Below are positions 17,688 through 28,278 of a stretch of 64,000 nt of DNA, one piece after another (within the stretch, counting starts at the first letter, position 1; every line of letters starts with the position of its first letter). The position numbers were made by a program, and so were the translations under genes. Under the pieces are notes generated by a model. It was not told the DNA's origin and searched no databases. It was given only the letters and a program-made list of their open reading frames with translations. Origin of the DNA: Comamonadaceae bacterium (GTDB lineage Bacteria; Pseudomonadota; Gammaproteobacteria; Burkholderiales; Burkholderiaceae_C); the NCBI GenBank assembly GCA_003599455.1, contig QZKF01000056.1, positions 1-64,000 of the forward strand, written 5' to 3'.

Positions 17688-17923
17688 AATACCTGCTCGT
17701 CCTGGCCGTGGTGATGGTCGCCGTCTACATCTGGCGCAACAACCGCCTGGGCGACCGCGCGGACGCGCCGCGCCAGGCGCCGCCCCCGCCGGGCCGCGCG
17801 AACGTGCCGGCCATCATGGTCGCGTGCCGGCAGTGCGGCACGCACCTGCCCGAGACCGAAGCGGTACAGGGCAGCCAGGGCGCCTACTGCAGCGCCGACC
17901 ACCGCCGGCAATACGAAGGCTGA
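17684..17923 (+). CDS. PP0621-family small zinc-ribbon-like membrane protein
   Basis: 79 residues: one N-terminal membrane helix (YLLVLAVVMVAVYIW), a Pro-rich linker, and a small Cys motif region (MVACRQCGTHLPET ... AYCSADHRRQYEG) that could bind one zinc ion through Cys/Cys/Cys/His. Matches the small family found upstream of pilS in many beta- and gammaproteobacteria. Starts by ATGA overlap with ccsA and ends 1 nt before pilS. Function unknown. Confidence 0.85.
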   Translation: MKYLLVLAVVMVAVYIWRNNRLGDRADAPRQAPPPPGRANVPAIMVACRQCGTHLPETEAVQGSQGAYCSADHRRQYEG

Positions 17924-17924
17924 C

Positions 17925-19727
17925 ATGGCCCGGGACGTCAGCTCTCAGTTCGCACCGTCCTGGTATTCCGCCTTCGAGGGCAACAACTCACAGGGGCGGG
18001 AGCAGCGCATGCGCGCCTTCGTGCGCCTGTGGCGCGCCTTCATGCGGGCGCGGGTCTTCATCGCCGCGGTGCTGCTGGCGCTGCAGGTGTTCGTGGTGGT
18101 CACGAACACGGGCGGCCCCGACTGGCTGGTGCTGCTGTGCTCCCTGCACCTGAGTGCGGCCCTGGTCGTGTTGTACGCCTGGCGCCCGGTGGAACAGGGG
18201 CGCCCGTTGCACATCCAGTGGATGCTCACGATCGGGGTCGACGTGCTGGTGTTCGCGCTGCTGCAGTCGTTCCAGCTCGGCGGACTCAACTTCACGCCCC
18301 TGTTTGCGCTGCCGGTGCTGCTGGCCTCCATCCTGGGCTCGCTGGCGCTGGCGCTGGCCACCGCGGCCGGCGTCACGCTGTACCTGCTGGGCGCAGCCAG
18401 CTGGAGCGCGTACCTGCTCAACGACATTTCCACCGCCAGCTTCCTGCAGGCGGGCCTGACCGGCACCGGGTTTTTCCTGGTGGCCGCGCTGGCCAACCAG
18501 CTTGCGATCCGGCTGGCGCGCGAGGAAGCGCTGGCGGCCAGCAGCCAGGCGGTCGCGCGCGCGCAGGCGCAGGTGAACGAGCTTGTGATCGAGAGCCTGA
18601 CGGTTGGTGTGCTGGTGGTGGACCCGCACGGCGTCGTGCGCAACGCCAACCCGGCGGCCCAGGCCATGCTGCTCGGCCAGGTCTCGCCCCAGGCCGCCAA
18701 GCTGCTGCTGTCGGCCCGCGCCAGCTGGCACCACCTGGCCCATCTGGTGAACGAGACCTTCGCGCTGGGCGAACCGCTGGAAGCGGAAACCAGCATCGAC
18801 AACGAGGACCGGCCGAGCCAGCGCCTGCATGCCCGCACCCGGCTGACCGCCCAGGGCGGTCGCCGCGCGGGCCTGTGCGTGCTGTTCCTGGAAGACCTGC
18901 GCGAGGTCGAGGCCCGTGTGCGCACCGAGAAGCTGGCCTCCATGGGCCGCATGTCGGCGGCGGTGGCGCACGAGATCCGCAACCCGCTCTCGGCCATCAC
19001 CCAGGCCAATGCGCTGCTCGACGAAGAGGTGCAGGCCCCGGCGCAGAAGCGCCTGACCCGCATGATCGACCAGAACGCGCAGCGCCTCTCGCGCATCGTC
19101 GACGACATCCTCAACGTCGCGCGCGCGCAGCCCAGCCAGGACCAGCGCTCGACGCCCTCGCTGCCACTGGACCAGACGGTGCGGCAGATCACGCACGAGT
19201 GGTCGCGGCAGAACCAGGCCGAGCGCGTCCTCGGGGTGCACGTGCACGCGCCCGCGGCCCATGTCGGCTTCGATCCCGAGCACCTGCGCCGCCTTCTGAT
19301 CAACCTCTTGGACAACGCGCTGCGCCACGCCAGCGGCAAACCCTCGTCGATCCGCGTCATCACCCAGCCCAGCGGCAACGAGCACATCCGCCTCTCGGTG
19401 TGGAGCGACGGCCAGGCGCTGGAGGCCAGCGTGATGCGCCACCTGTTCGAACCCTTCTTCTCGTCGGAGAGCCGCTCCAGCGGCCTGGGCCTGTACATCT
19501 GCCGCGAGCTGTGCGAGCGCTACGGTGCGCAGATCGCCTACCAGCGCACCCGCCTGGACCAGCGCGAGGGCAACGAGTTCTATGCGCTCATCCCAGCCGC
19601 AGGCCCCGCGCCGACGCGCGAGCCGACGCAGCAAAGCCTGTCGTATCCGGCCGGTGACTCGATCGCCACGCGCACCGTGCAATACGGCAACCCGCTGTCG
19701 GGTGATGCGCCGCTGGCGACCCGCTGA
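17925..19727 (+). CDS. pilS: PilS-type sensor histidine kinase
   Basis: 600-residue membrane kinase. About six helices between residues 35 and 190, a PAS domain (ESLTVGVLVVDPHGVVRNANPAA), a HisKA domain with His at about 349 (AAVAHEIRNPLSAI) and a HATPase domain with NLLDNALRHA and GLGLYICREL. With pilR next door it forms the two-component system that governs sigma-54-dependent transcription of the major type IV pilin pilA. No pilin gene lies in the window. A C-terminal tail of roughly 40 residues after the kinase core is low in recognisable structure. Confidence 0.93.
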   Translation: MARDVSSQFAPSWYSAFEGNNSQGREQRMRAFVRLWRAFMRARVFIAAVLLALQVFVVVTNTGGPDWLVLLCSLHLSAALVVLYAWRPVEQGRPLHIQWMLTIGVDVLVFALLQSFQLGGLNFTPLFALPVLLASILGSLALALATAAGVTLYLLGAASWSAYLLNDISTASFLQAGLTGTGFFLVAALANQLAIRLAREEALAASSQAVARAQAQVNELVIESLTVGVLVVDPHGVVRNANPAAQAMLLGQVSPQAAKLLLSARASWHHLAHLVNETFALGEPLEAETSIDNEDRPSQRLHARTRLTAQGGRRAGLCVLFLEDLREVEARVRTEKLASMGRMSAAVAHEIRNPLSAITQANALLDEEVQAPAQKRLTRMIDQNAQRLSRIVDDILNVARAQPSQDQRSTPSLPLDQTVRQITHEWSRQNQAERVLGVHVHAPAAHVGFDPEHLRRLLINLLDNALRHASGKPSSIRVITQPSGNEHIRLSVWSDGQALEASVMRHLFEPFFSSESRSSGLGLYICRELCERYGAQIAYQRTRLDQREGNEFYALIPAAGPAPTREPTQQSLSYPAGDSIATRTVQYGNPLSGDAPLATR

Positions 19728-19750
19728 GCACGCCGCCCTTGCGAAACCCG

Positions 19751-21245
<1,495 letters not shown>

Positions 21246-21262
<17 letters not shown>

Positions 21263-21863
21263 GCCGGCCGGCCTGGCGGCGTGGAACGGCGGCTGGCTGC
21301 GGGCAGCGCGCCATTGCCCCTCGCCCAATTTTGGTCCGCGCCCCGAGGGCACCGTGATCGACCTCATCGTCATCCACTCCATCAGCCTGCCACCGGGCGT
21401 GTATGGCGGGCCCGAGGTGGAGCAGCTCTTCACGAACCGCCTGGACTGGGACGCCCACTCCTACTTCGGGGAGATCCGCGGCATGGAGGTGTCATCGCAC
21501 TTCTTCGTGCGCCGCGACGGCGAGCTGGTGCAGTTCGTCGACACCGATGCCCGCGCCTGGCACGCCGGGGCCTCGTGCTGGCGCGGGCGCGACAACTGCA
21601 ACGACGACTCGATCGGCATCGAGCTCGAAGGCCTGGAGGGCGAGCGCTTCGAGGCCGCCCAGTACGACACGCTGGTCCGGCTGTGCAACGCGCTCGCGCA
21701 GCGCCATCCGGTGGTCCACATCGCGGGCCACGAACACATCGCACCGGGACGCAAGCAGGACCCCGGGCCCGGTTTCGACTGGCCGCGCCTGCAGGCCGGC
21801 CTGGGCTGGCACGATGGGTGTTTCCCGCAAGACACACTGCGCGGCGGCGCGGCCTCCGCCTGA
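21246..21863 (+). CDS. ampD: 1,6-anhydro-N-acetylmuramyl-L-alanine amidase AmpD
   Basis: Cytoplasmic zinc amidase that releases the peptide from anhydro-muropeptides during peptidoglycan recycling. 205 residues with the zinc ligands His (LIVIHSISLPPG), His (GHEHIAPGRK) and Asp (KQDPGPGFDW), plus SSHFFVRRDGEL. Start lies inside pilR (17-nt overlap), as is common for this gene pair. Its reaction feeds the Mpl ligase encoded at 33632, so both ends of the recycling path are in the window. Confidence 0.95.
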
Positions 21864-22086
21864 GTTCTGCAGATACGGAAACGGCCCCCTCCGTGCAGGC
21901 CCTGCAACGGCGCGCCCGGCAGTGGCAAATCGCGCCGCAGTGCTCGCCGACACTGGCGTTCGCCGCGAATGCCCAGGCATTTCGTGCACTCGAAGCCGAT
22001 TGCCGCACGCCCTTCACACGCAGAATGGCGGCCTTTTCTGCCCAGTGAAAATCGCAGCTCTCATCCAGGCCACGATTTTCTGGAAA

Positions 22087-22102
22087 ACACTACCCGTAGT
22101 GG
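22087..22102. promoter_or_regulatory. NrdR box 1
   Basis: ACACTACCCGTAGTGG matches the outer halves of the NrdR consensus ACACTATATATAGTGT (ACACTA and TAGTG). It lies exactly 32 bp (three helical turns) upstream of box 2, the standard NrdR tandem spacing, and just upstream of the -35. Confidence 0.7.
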
Positions 22103-22103
22103 C

Positions 22104-22132
22104 TTGAACGGGACCCGCACACCAGATATAGT
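22104..22132 (+). promoter_or_regulatory. nrdA sigma-70 promoter
   Basis: TTGAAC (22104-22109), 17-nt spacer, TATAGT (22127-22132). The -10 is embedded in NrdR box 2, so NrdR binding would block RNA polymerase. Start of transcription would fall about 170 nt before the nrdA ATG. Confidence 0.7.
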
Positions 22133-22134
22133 GT
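22119..22134. promoter_or_regulatory. NrdR box 2
   Basis: ACACCAGATATAGTGT matches 14 of 16 positions of the NrdR consensus. It covers the -10 of the nrdA promoter. NrdR is the ATP/dATP-responsive repressor of ribonucleotide reductase genes; its own gene is not in the window. Confidence 0.82.
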
Positions 22135-22174
22135 GCGCTGTGAGTTTCGGATACCACCCTGTCCAGCGCCGCCA

Positions 22175-22200
22175 CCGCCTGAACCCTGCCCTTCAGGCGG
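22175..22200 (+). other. Hairpin in the nrdA leader
   Basis: CCGCCTGAA and TTCAGGCGG form a perfect 9-bp stem around an 8-nt loop, about 110 nt before the nrdA start. No T run follows, so it is not a simple terminator. Confidence 0.5.
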
Positions 22201-22310
22201 CCGTGTCGATGCCCTGCGCCCTGTGTTGATGCCGGCACCCCAGCCATCGCCCCTGCCATCGGACACCGTGCCCCCGATGCAGTCACCACACAACAAATGA
22301 AAGAGGAACC

Positions 22311-25232
22311 ATGCTGACCGCTTCCCCCATCTCCACCCCGTCATCAGCCGCCCAGAAGCAGTCCACCGGCGCGACCGGCACCGCTTCCCCGGCCGCGAGC
22401 AGCTCGGTTTTTTCGCACTACCAGATCATCCGCCGCAACGGTGCCGTGGTGCCGTTCGAGCCCAGCAAGATCGCCGTCGCCATGATGAAAGCCTTCCTGG
22501 CGGTGCACGGCACCCAGGGCGCTGCCTCGGCCAGCGTTCGCGAGACCGTCGACGAGCTGACGCAGAACGTGGCCCGCGCCCTGATGCGCTCGCGTCCGGG
22601 CGGCGGCACCTTCCATATTGAAGACGTGCAGGACCAGGTCGAACTCGGCCTGATGCGCAGCGGCCACCACGAAGTGGCCCGCGCCTACGTGCTCTACCGC
22701 GAGCGCCGCACCCAGGAGCGCGCCAACCAGGCCGAGGCCGCGCAACCGGCCGAGCCCACCCTGCACGTGATCGACGGCGGCCAGCGCGTGCCGCTGAACC
22801 TGCAGCGCCTGCAAGGCCTGATCGCCGACGCCTGCAGCGGCCTGGGCAAGGACGTCAAGGCCGACCCCATCGTGGCGGAAACCAAGCGCAACCTGTACGA
22901 CGGTGTGCCGATCGAGGAGGTCTACAAGGCTTCCATCCTGGCCGCGCGCACGCTGATCGAAAAAGACCCCGACTACACCTACGCCACCGCGCGCCTGCTG
23001 CTGCACACCATCGTCAAGGAAGTGATGGGCGAAGAAGTGCCGACCGCCGAGATGGGCGCGCGCTACGCCGAGAACTTCCCGCTGTTCATCAAGAAGGGCG
23101 TGGACAACGAGCTGCTCGACGAGAAGCTGCTGCAGTTCGACCTGGCCCGCCTGGGCGCTGCGCTCAAGCCCGAGCGCGACCTGCAATTCGACTACCTCGG
23201 CCTGCAGACCCTGTACGACCGCTACTTCCTCCACGTGCGCAAGACCCGCATCGAGCTGCCCCAGTCCTTCTTCATGCGCGTGGCCATGGGCCTGTCGCTG
23301 GGCGAGATCGACCGCGAAGCCCGCGCCATCGAGTTCTACGAAGTGCTGTCCTCGTTCGACTTCATGTCGTCCACGCCCACCCTGTTCAACGCCGGCACCC
23401 TGCGCTCGCAGCTCTCCAGCTGCTACCTGACCACCGTGCCCGACGACCTCGACGGCATCTACGAGTCGATCAAGGAAAACGCGCTGCTCTCCAAGTTCGC
23501 CGGCGGCCTGGGCAACGACTGGACGCGCGTGCGCGCCCTGGGCTCCCACATCAAGGGCACCAACGGCGAATCGCAAGGCGTGGTGCCGTTCCTCAAGGTC
23601 GTCAACGACACGGCCGTGGCGGTGAACCAGGGCGGCAAGCGCAAGGGCGCGGTCTGCACCTACCTGGAAACCTGGCACCTCGACATCGAAGAATTCCTGG
23701 AGCTGCGCAAGAACACCGGCGACGACCGCCGCCGTACCCACGACATGAACACGGCGAACTGGATTCCCGACCTGTTCATGAAGCGCGTGATGGAAAAGGG
23801 CGAGTGGAGCCTGTTCTCTCCCAACAACGTGCCCGACCTGCACGACAAGTTCGGCATCGACTTCGAGAAGGCCTACGTGGCCTATGAAGAAAAGGCTGCC
23901 CGCGGCGAGATCAAGCCCTACCGCAAGGTGCCCGCCAGCGACCTGTGGCGCAAGATGCTCTCGATGCTGTTCGAGACCGGCCACCCCTGGATCACGTTCA
24001 AGGACGCCTGCAACGTGCGCAGCCCGCAGCAGCACGCCGGCGTGGTCCACAGCTCCAACCTGTGCACCGAGATCACGCTGAACACCAGCGACACCGAAAC
24101 CGCCGTGTGCAACCTGGGCTCGGTCAACCTGCTCAACCACGTCAAGCGTGGCGAGGACGGCACCAAGGTGCTGGACCACGACAAGCTGCAGGTGACCATC
24201 AAGACCGCCATGCGCATGCTCGACAACGTGATCGACATCAACTACTACGCGGTGAAGAAGGCGCGCGACTCCAACATGCGCCACCGCCCGGTGGGCCTGG
24301 GCGTGATGGGTTTCCAGGACGCGCTGTACGAACTGCGCATTCCCTACGCGTCCAACGAAGCGGTGGAGTTCGCCGACCGCTCGATGGAAGCCGTCTGCTA
24401 CTACGCCTACTGGGCCTCGACCGAACTCGCCCGCGAGCGCGGCCGCTACACCAGCTACAAGGGTTCGCTGTGGGACCAGGGCATCCTGCCGCCCGACACG
24501 CTGGACCTGCTGGCGCGCGAGCGCGGCGGCTACGTGGACGTGGACCGCTCCAGCAGCCTGGACTGGGACGCTCTGCGCAAGAAGATCGCCGCCGACGGCA
24601 TGCGCAACTCCAACTGCGTGGCCATCGCGCCGACCGCGACCATCTCCAACATCATCGGCGTGGACGCATCCATCGAGCCCTGCTTCGGCAACCTCTCGGT
24701 CAAGTCCAACCTGTCGGGCGAGTTCACCGTCATCAACAGCTACCTGGTGAAGGACCTCAAACGCCTGGGCCTGTGGGACGACGTGATGGTCATGGACCTC
24801 AAGCACTTCGATGGTTCGCTGCGTCCGATCGACCGCGTGCCACAAGAGGTGAAGGCCTTGTACGCCACCGCATTCGAGGTCGAGCCGCTGTGGCTGGTGG
24901 AAGCCGCCGCACGCCGCCAGAAGTGGATCGACCAGGCGCAGAGCCTGAACATCTACATGGCCGGCGCCTCGGGCAAGAAGCTCGACGACACCTACAAGCT
25001 CGCGTGGTTGCGTGGTCTCAAGACCACTTACTACCTGCGCACCACCTCGGCCACGCAGGTTGAAAAATCCACCGGCCGCGCGGGCCAGCTCAATGCCGTG
25101 TCGTTGAGCGCCACCACCGCCGGCATGGCTGCGACCACCGCCGCGAACACCGCGGCGGCGCTCGATGCCGAGCCCGCGACCGACATCAAGTTCTGCGCCA
25201 TCGACGACCCGGGTTGCGAAGCGTGCCAGTGA
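22311..25232 (+). CDS. nrdA: Ribonucleoside-diphosphate reductase, alpha subunit (class Ia)
   Basis: Large subunit of aerobic ribonucleotide reductase, 973 residues. An ATP-cone domain (RRNGAVVPFEPSKIAVAMMKAF) starts near residue 45, after a Ser/Thr/Ala-rich extension, and a second cone-like region follows at about 145-230. The catalytic barrel shows SSCYLTTVPDDLDGI, the finger-loop Cys stretch NLCTEITLNTSDTETAVCNLGSVNL, and the C-terminal redox pair CEAC. It pairs with NrdB at 25374. Start ATG has GAGGA upstream. Expression is likely controlled by dATP through NrdR. Confidence 0.97.
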   Translation: MLTASPISTPSSAAQKQSTGATGTASPAASSSVFSHYQIIRRNGAVVPFEPSKIAVAMMKAFLAVHGTQGAASASVRETVDELTQNVARALMRSRPGGGTFHIEDVQDQVELGLMRSGHHEVARAYVLYRERRTQERANQAEAAQPAEPTLHVIDGGQRVPLNLQRLQGLIADACSGLGKDVKADPIVAETKRNLYDGVPIEEVYKASILAARTLIEKDPDYTYATARLLLHTIVKEVMGEEVPTAEMGARYAENFPLFIKKGVDNELLDEKLLQFDLARLGAALKPERDLQFDYLGLQTLYDRYFLHVRKTRIELPQSFFMRVAMGLSLGEIDREARAIEFYEVLSSFDFMSSTPTLFNAGTLRSQLSSCYLTTVPDDLDGIYESIKENALLSKFAGGLGNDWTRVRALGSHIKGTNGESQGVVPFLKVVNDTAVAVNQGGKRKGAVCTYLETWHLDIEEFLELRKNTGDDRRRTHDMNTANWIPDLFMKRVMEKGEWSLFSPNNVPDLHDKFGIDFEKAYVAYEEKAARGEIKPYRKVPASDLWRKMLSMLFETGHPWITFKDACNVRSPQQHAGVVHSSNLCTEITLNTSDTETAVCNLGSVNLLNHVKRGEDGTKVLDHDKLQVTIKTAMRMLDNVIDINYYAVKKARDSNMRHRPVGLGVMGFQDALYELRIPYASNEAVEFADRSMEAVCYYAYWASTELARERGRYTSYKGSLWDQGILPPDTLDLLARERGGYVDVDRSSSLDWDALRKKIAADGMRNSNCVAIAPTATISNIIGVDASIEPCFGNLSVKSNLSGEFTVINSYLVKDLKRLGLWDDVMVMDLKHFDGSLRPIDRVPQEVKALYATAFEVEPLWLVEAAARRQKWIDQAQSLNIYMAGASGKKLDDTYKLAWLRGLKTTYYLRTTSATQVEKSTGRAGQLNAVSLSATTAGMAATTAANTAAALDAEPATDIKFCAIDDPGCEACQ

Positions 25233-25326
25233 TTTCCAGCGAGATGCGTGCTTGTGTTGTGGTGTCCACCGAATGCAATTCGATGCAACACCGCAACACA
25301 AAATGCGCGCATCTCGCATGATCACT

Positions 25327-25354
25327 TTGCATTTCATGCAGACACTTTGATAAT
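25327..25354 (+). promoter_or_regulatory. Candidate nrdB promoter
   Basis: TTGCAT (25327-25332), 16-nt spacer, GATAAT (25349-25354), placed 20 nt before the nrdB start. nrdB may thus also be transcribed independently of the NrdR-controlled nrdA promoter. No convincing NrdR box is seen in this 141-nt gap. Confidence 0.45.
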
Positions 25355-25373
25355 CCGAACATTGGAAACATCT

Positions 25374-26573
25374 ATGTTGACCTGGGACGAACACATCACG
25401 CCCTCATCGAAGCCAGCGAACAGCCCACTGCCCACCGGCATGTCGGGCCTGCAAGCCTCACTGTCCTCATCATCCGGTGAGCGCGCCTCTCCCTCCCCCG
25501 CTTCTTCGATCAACACCGCGACGGCCGCGCATGCCGCCACCGCGACGCCAGTGGCGCGCCGCATCAACGTGGCCGACAAGCGCATCATCAATGGCCAGAC
25601 CGACGTCAACCAGCTGGTGCCCTTCAAGTACAAGTGGGCCTGGGAAAAATACCTCGCCACCTGCGCCAACCACTGGATGCCGCAGGAAGTGAACATGAGC
25701 CGCGACATCGCGCTCTGGAAAGATCCCAACGGCCTGACCGAAGACGAGCGCCGCATCGTCAAGCGCAACCTCGGCTTCTTCGTCACCGCCGATTCGCTCG
25801 CCGCCAACAACATCGTGCTGGGCACTTACCGCCACATCACCGCACCCGAGTGCCGCCAGTTCCTGCTGCGCCAGGCCTTTGAAGAAGCGATCCACACGCA
25901 CGCCTACCAGTACATCGTGGAGTCGCTGGGTCTGGACGAGTCCGAGATCTTCAACGCCTACAACGAAGTCCAGTCGATCCGCGACAAGGACGAGTTCCTG
26001 ATCCCCTTCATCGAAGCGATCATGGACCCGAACTTCCACACCGGCACGCCCGAGACCGACCAGCGCCTGCTCAAGAGCCTGATCGTCTTCGCCTGCCTGA
26101 TGGAAGGCCTGTTCTTCTACGTGGGCTTCACGCAGATCCTGGCTCTGGGTCGCCAGAACAAGATGACCGGCGCCGCCGAGCAGTACCAATACATCCTGCG
26201 CGACGAGTCCATGCATTGCAACTTCGGTATCGATCTGATCAACGCGATCAAGATGGAGAACCCGATGCTGTGGACCAGCGAATTCAAGGCCGAGATCAAG
26301 GAACTGTTCCTCAAGGCCGTCGAACTCGAGTACCGCTACGCCGAGGACACCATGCCGCGCGGCGTGCTCGGCCTCAACGCGTCCATGTTCAAGGGCTATC
26401 TGCGCTACATCGCCAACCGGCGCGCCGTGCAGATCGGCCTCGAGCCCATGTTTCCGAATGAAGAGAACCCGTTCCCCTGGATGAGCGAGATGATCGATCT
26501 CAAGAAGGAACGCAATTTCTTTGAAACCCGCGTCATTGAATACCAGTCCGGCGGGGCACTTTCCTGGGATTGA
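25374..26573 (+). CDS. nrdB: Ribonucleoside-diphosphate reductase, beta subunit (class Ia)
   Basis: Radical-generating di-iron subunit, 399 residues from the ATG in MLTWDEH. Iron ligands visible: D in [10 protein letters not shown] and H in [13 protein letters not shown] in CLMEGLFFY and E/H in [10 protein letters not shown]; the Tyr in HTHAYQYI sits where the radical Tyr122 of E. coli lies. Residues 10-60 are a Ser/Ala/Thr-rich low-complexity extension before the fold begins at [11 protein letters not shown]. Works with NrdA to reduce ribonucleotides. A hairpin terminator follows 60 nt after the stop. Confidence 0.96.
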   Translation: MLTWDEHITPSSKPANSPLPTGMSGLQASLSSSSGERASPSPASSINTATAAHAATATPVARRINVADKRIINGQTDVNQLVPFKYKWAWEKYLATCANHWMPQEVNMSRDIALWKDPNGLTEDERRIVKRNLGFFVTADSLAANNIVLGTYRHITAPECRQFLLRQAFEEAIHTHAYQYIVESLGLDESEIFNAYNEVQSIRDKDEFLIPFIEAIMDPNFHTGTPETDQRLLKSLIVFACLMEGLFFYVGFTQILALGRQNKMTGAAEQYQYILRDESMHCNFGIDLINAIKMENPMLWTSEFKAEIKELFLKAVELEYRYAEDTMPRGVLGLNASMFKGYLRYIANRRAVQIGLEPMFPNEENPFPWMSEMIDLKKERNFFETRVIEYQSGGALSWD

Positions 26574-26633
26574 TGCCACAGCAGCCGGAGCCGCATTGCC
26601 CATACCGACCAACCACATGTGTTTCGTTCATTC

Positions 26634-26675
26634 AAAACCCTGCCCCCGGCGCTTCGGCGTCGGTGACAGGGTTTT
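26634..26675 (+). terminator. Rho-independent terminator after nrdB
   Basis: AAAACCCTG (26634-26642) pairs with CAGGGTTTT (26667-26675); the inner segment around CTTCG can pair further. The 3' arm ends in TTTT, typical for a bidirectional terminator. Confidence 0.75.
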
Positions 26676-26799
26676 GTCACAGGATTCAATACCTTGGGGC
26701 CAGCCGTGGATGCATCCACACGACCCCAGGGCGTTGAATCACTTCACCGGCAACAAGGCTGGCTGAAGTGCTCTTTGCAACTTGATCAAGGAGAAAACA

Positions 26800-27288
26800 A
26801 TGGCAACTGCGAAAAAAGCCCCGGCTAAGAAAGCCCCGGCGAAAAAGGCCGCTCCGGCCAAAAAAGCTGTCGTGAAGAAGGCAGCACCTGCGAAGAAGGC
26901 CCCGGCGAAGAAAGCCGCTCCGGCCAAGAAGAAGGTTGCGGCCAAGAAGGTCGTCGCCAAGAAGGCCCCGGCGAAGAAAGCCGCTCCGGCCAAGAAGAAG
27001 GTTGCGGCCAAGAAGGTCGTCGCCAAGAAGGCTCCGGCGAAGAAGGCCGCTGCCAAGAAGGCGCCTGCGAAGAAGGCTGCTGCCAAGAAAGCGCCGGCGA
27101 AGAAAGCCGCTGCGAAGAAGGCCCCTGCGAAAAAGGCTGCTGCTAAAAAGGCGGCCCCTGCGAAGAAGGCAGCCCCAGCAAAAAAAGCTGAGCCGGCCAA
27201 GAAGCCGGCGGCCCCTGCTGCTCCTGCGGCGCAGACGAAGCTCAACCCTCAGGCTGCCTGGCCGTTCCCCACGTCCAGCAAGCCCTGA
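26800..27288 (+). CDS. Histone H1-like Lys/Ala/Pro-rich DNA-binding protein
   Basis: 162 residues made almost entirely of KKAPAKKAA-type repeats, ending with the non-repetitive tail [17 protein letters not shown]. Such proteins (histone H1/HctB or AlgP-like) bind DNA through their charge and compact or regulate it; in several proteobacteria they affect alginate or virulence expression. ATG at 26800 is 4-8 nt after a strong AAGGAG. The DNA carries a perfect 66-bp tandem duplication (26896-27027). Flanked by its own terminator, so a single-gene unit. Length probably varies between strains by repeat slippage. Confidence 0.88.
   Translation: MATAKKAPAKKAPAKKAAPAKKAVVKKAAPAKKAPAKKAAPAKKKVAAKKVVAKKAPAKKAAPAKKKVAAKKVVAKKAPAKKAAAKKAPAKKAAAKKAPAKKAAAKKAPAKKAAAKKAAPAKKAAPAKKAEPAKKPAAPAAPAAQTKLNPQAAWPFPTSSKP
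26896..27027 (+). repeat. Perfect 66-bp tandem duplication inside the H1-like gene
   Basis: Two identical 66-nt units (26896-26961 and 26962-27027), each encoding 22 residues that begin [13 protein letters not shown]. The in-frame length means copy-number changes would keep the frame open. Identity at synonymous sites shows the duplication is recent or homogenised. Confidence 0.93.
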
Positions 27289-27310
27289 AGTTGTCGTTGA
27301 GATGACCTGC

Positions 27311-27339
27311 AGCCCGGCGCGAAAGCGTCGGGCTTTTTT
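27311..27339 (+). terminator. Rho-independent terminator after the H1-like gene
   Basis: AGCCCGGCGC, GAAA tetraloop, GCGTCGGGCT (one G-T pair), then a run of Ts. Lies 22 nt after the stop and separates the gene from the convergent PfkB kinase gene. Confidence 0.92.
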
Positions 27340-27378
27340 CATGTCTTTTCCCGGTGGCGCGACCACCTGGCAGGTGGG

Positions 27379-28260
27379 TCAGAGCGTGTAGTTCTGACCG
27401 CCGCGGCTCGCGATCTTCACCGCACCCATGCGGTTGCCGAGCTCGGCGCAGCGCTGCAATGACCACCCCTGCTCCAGACCGTGCAGCAGGGCCGCGCGAA
27501 ACGCATCGCCACAGCCGGTCGGGTCCACCACCTCCGAGGCGGCCACACCGGCGACCCGCAGCTTGTCGCCCCCATCCCATACGTCACAACCCTGCGCACC
27601 CAGCGTGACGATGAGGCCTCGGACCTGTGCAGCGATGGCATCGAGCGTGAGGCCGGTGCGGTCGCACAGCATCTGGGCTTCGTAGTCGTTGAGCGTGACC
27701 CAGCTGGCCAGGCCGATGAACTGCCGGAGTTCCTCGCCGTTGAACATCGGCAGGCCTTGGCCCGGATCGAACACGAAGGGCACACCGGCCTCGTGCAGCT
27801 GGCGCGCGTGCGTGAGCATGGCATCGCGGCCATCGGGCGAGATGATGGCCACCGCGATGTCCGCGCGCTGGGGCACCGGGTTGTCGTGCGCCATCGACAT
27901 CGCGCCCGGGTGGAAGGCGGTGATCTGGTTGTTGTCGCGGTCGGTCATGATCATGGCCTGCGCGGTGTAGCTCTCGGCCACCGACGACACGTGCTGCGTG
28001 TCCACCCCGAGCGCGCGCAACCGGCCAAGGTACTCGTCGCCGTCGTTGCCGAGAGTGGCCAGCGGCACGGCCTGGGCGCCGAGCTGGCGCAGGCCGTAGG
28101 CGATGTTGCCGGCGCAGCCGCCGTACTCGCGGCGCAGGCCGGGCACCAGGAAGGACACATTGAGGATGTGCAACTGGCTGGGCAGGATCTGCTCGGCAAA
28201 GCGACCCTCGAAGGTCATGATGGTGTCGAAGGCCAGCGAGCCACAAACAAGAATGGGCAT
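27379..28260 (-). CDS. PfkB-family kinase (adenosine kinase-like)
   Basis: 293-residue ribokinase-fold enzyme. N-terminal substrate site VCGSLAFDTIM, the GG-type motif YGGCAGNIAYGLRQLG, and the C-terminal anion-hole and catalytic motif DPTGCGDAFRAALL with the base Asp. Overall layout is closest to bacterial adenosine/carbohydrate kinases of this family; the actual substrate (adenosine, ribose, other sugar) is not certain. It is 18 nt downstream of the DUF3426 gene on the same strand and probably last in the accBC-prmA transcript. Confidence 0.88.
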   Translation of the reverse strand: MPILVCGSLAFDTIMTFEGRFAEQILPSQLHILNVSFLVPGLRREYGGCAGNIAYGLRQLGAQAVPLATLGNDGDEYLGRLRALGVDTQHVSSVAESYTAQAMIMTDRDNNQITAFHPGAMSMAHDNPVPQRADIAVAIISPDGRDAMLTHARQLHEAGVPFVFDPGQGLPMFNGEELRQFIGLASWVTLNDYEAQMLCDRTGLTLDAIAAQVRGLIVTLGAQGCDVWDGGDKLRVAGVAASEVVDPTGCGDAFRAALLHGLEQGWSLQRCAELGNRMGAVKIASRGGQNYTL

Positions 28261-28278
28261 GGAGAAGTGTCCGTGTGA

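Larger units (their letters stand above)
21864..22310. other. ampD-nrdA intergenic region
   Basis: A 447-nt non-coding region. The first 220 nt show nothing I can name. From 22087 on it carries two NrdR boxes, the nrdA promoter, and a roughly 170-nt leader that includes a 9-bp hairpin (22175-22200) and two tiny coupled frames (22209-22229 and 22229-22300), the second ending 10 nt before the nrdA start. Confidence 0.6.

Noticed and set aside
21864-22086. Search for a small gene or riboswitch upstream of the NrdR boxes
   Set aside because: No frame with coding character, no start with a ribosome site and no conserved riboswitch core (including a cobalamin box) could be seen.
22344-25394. 1016-codon open frame on the minus strand opposite nrdA
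   Set aside because: High G+C removes stop codons from the antisense frames; the product is His/Val/Gly-rich with no domain, and nrdA on the plus strand is unmistakable.
26896-27121. Regular repeats that could suggest a CRISPR array or satellite
   Set aside because: They are in frame within a Lys/Ala-rich protein gene, have no spacers of constant length, and no cas genes are nearby.
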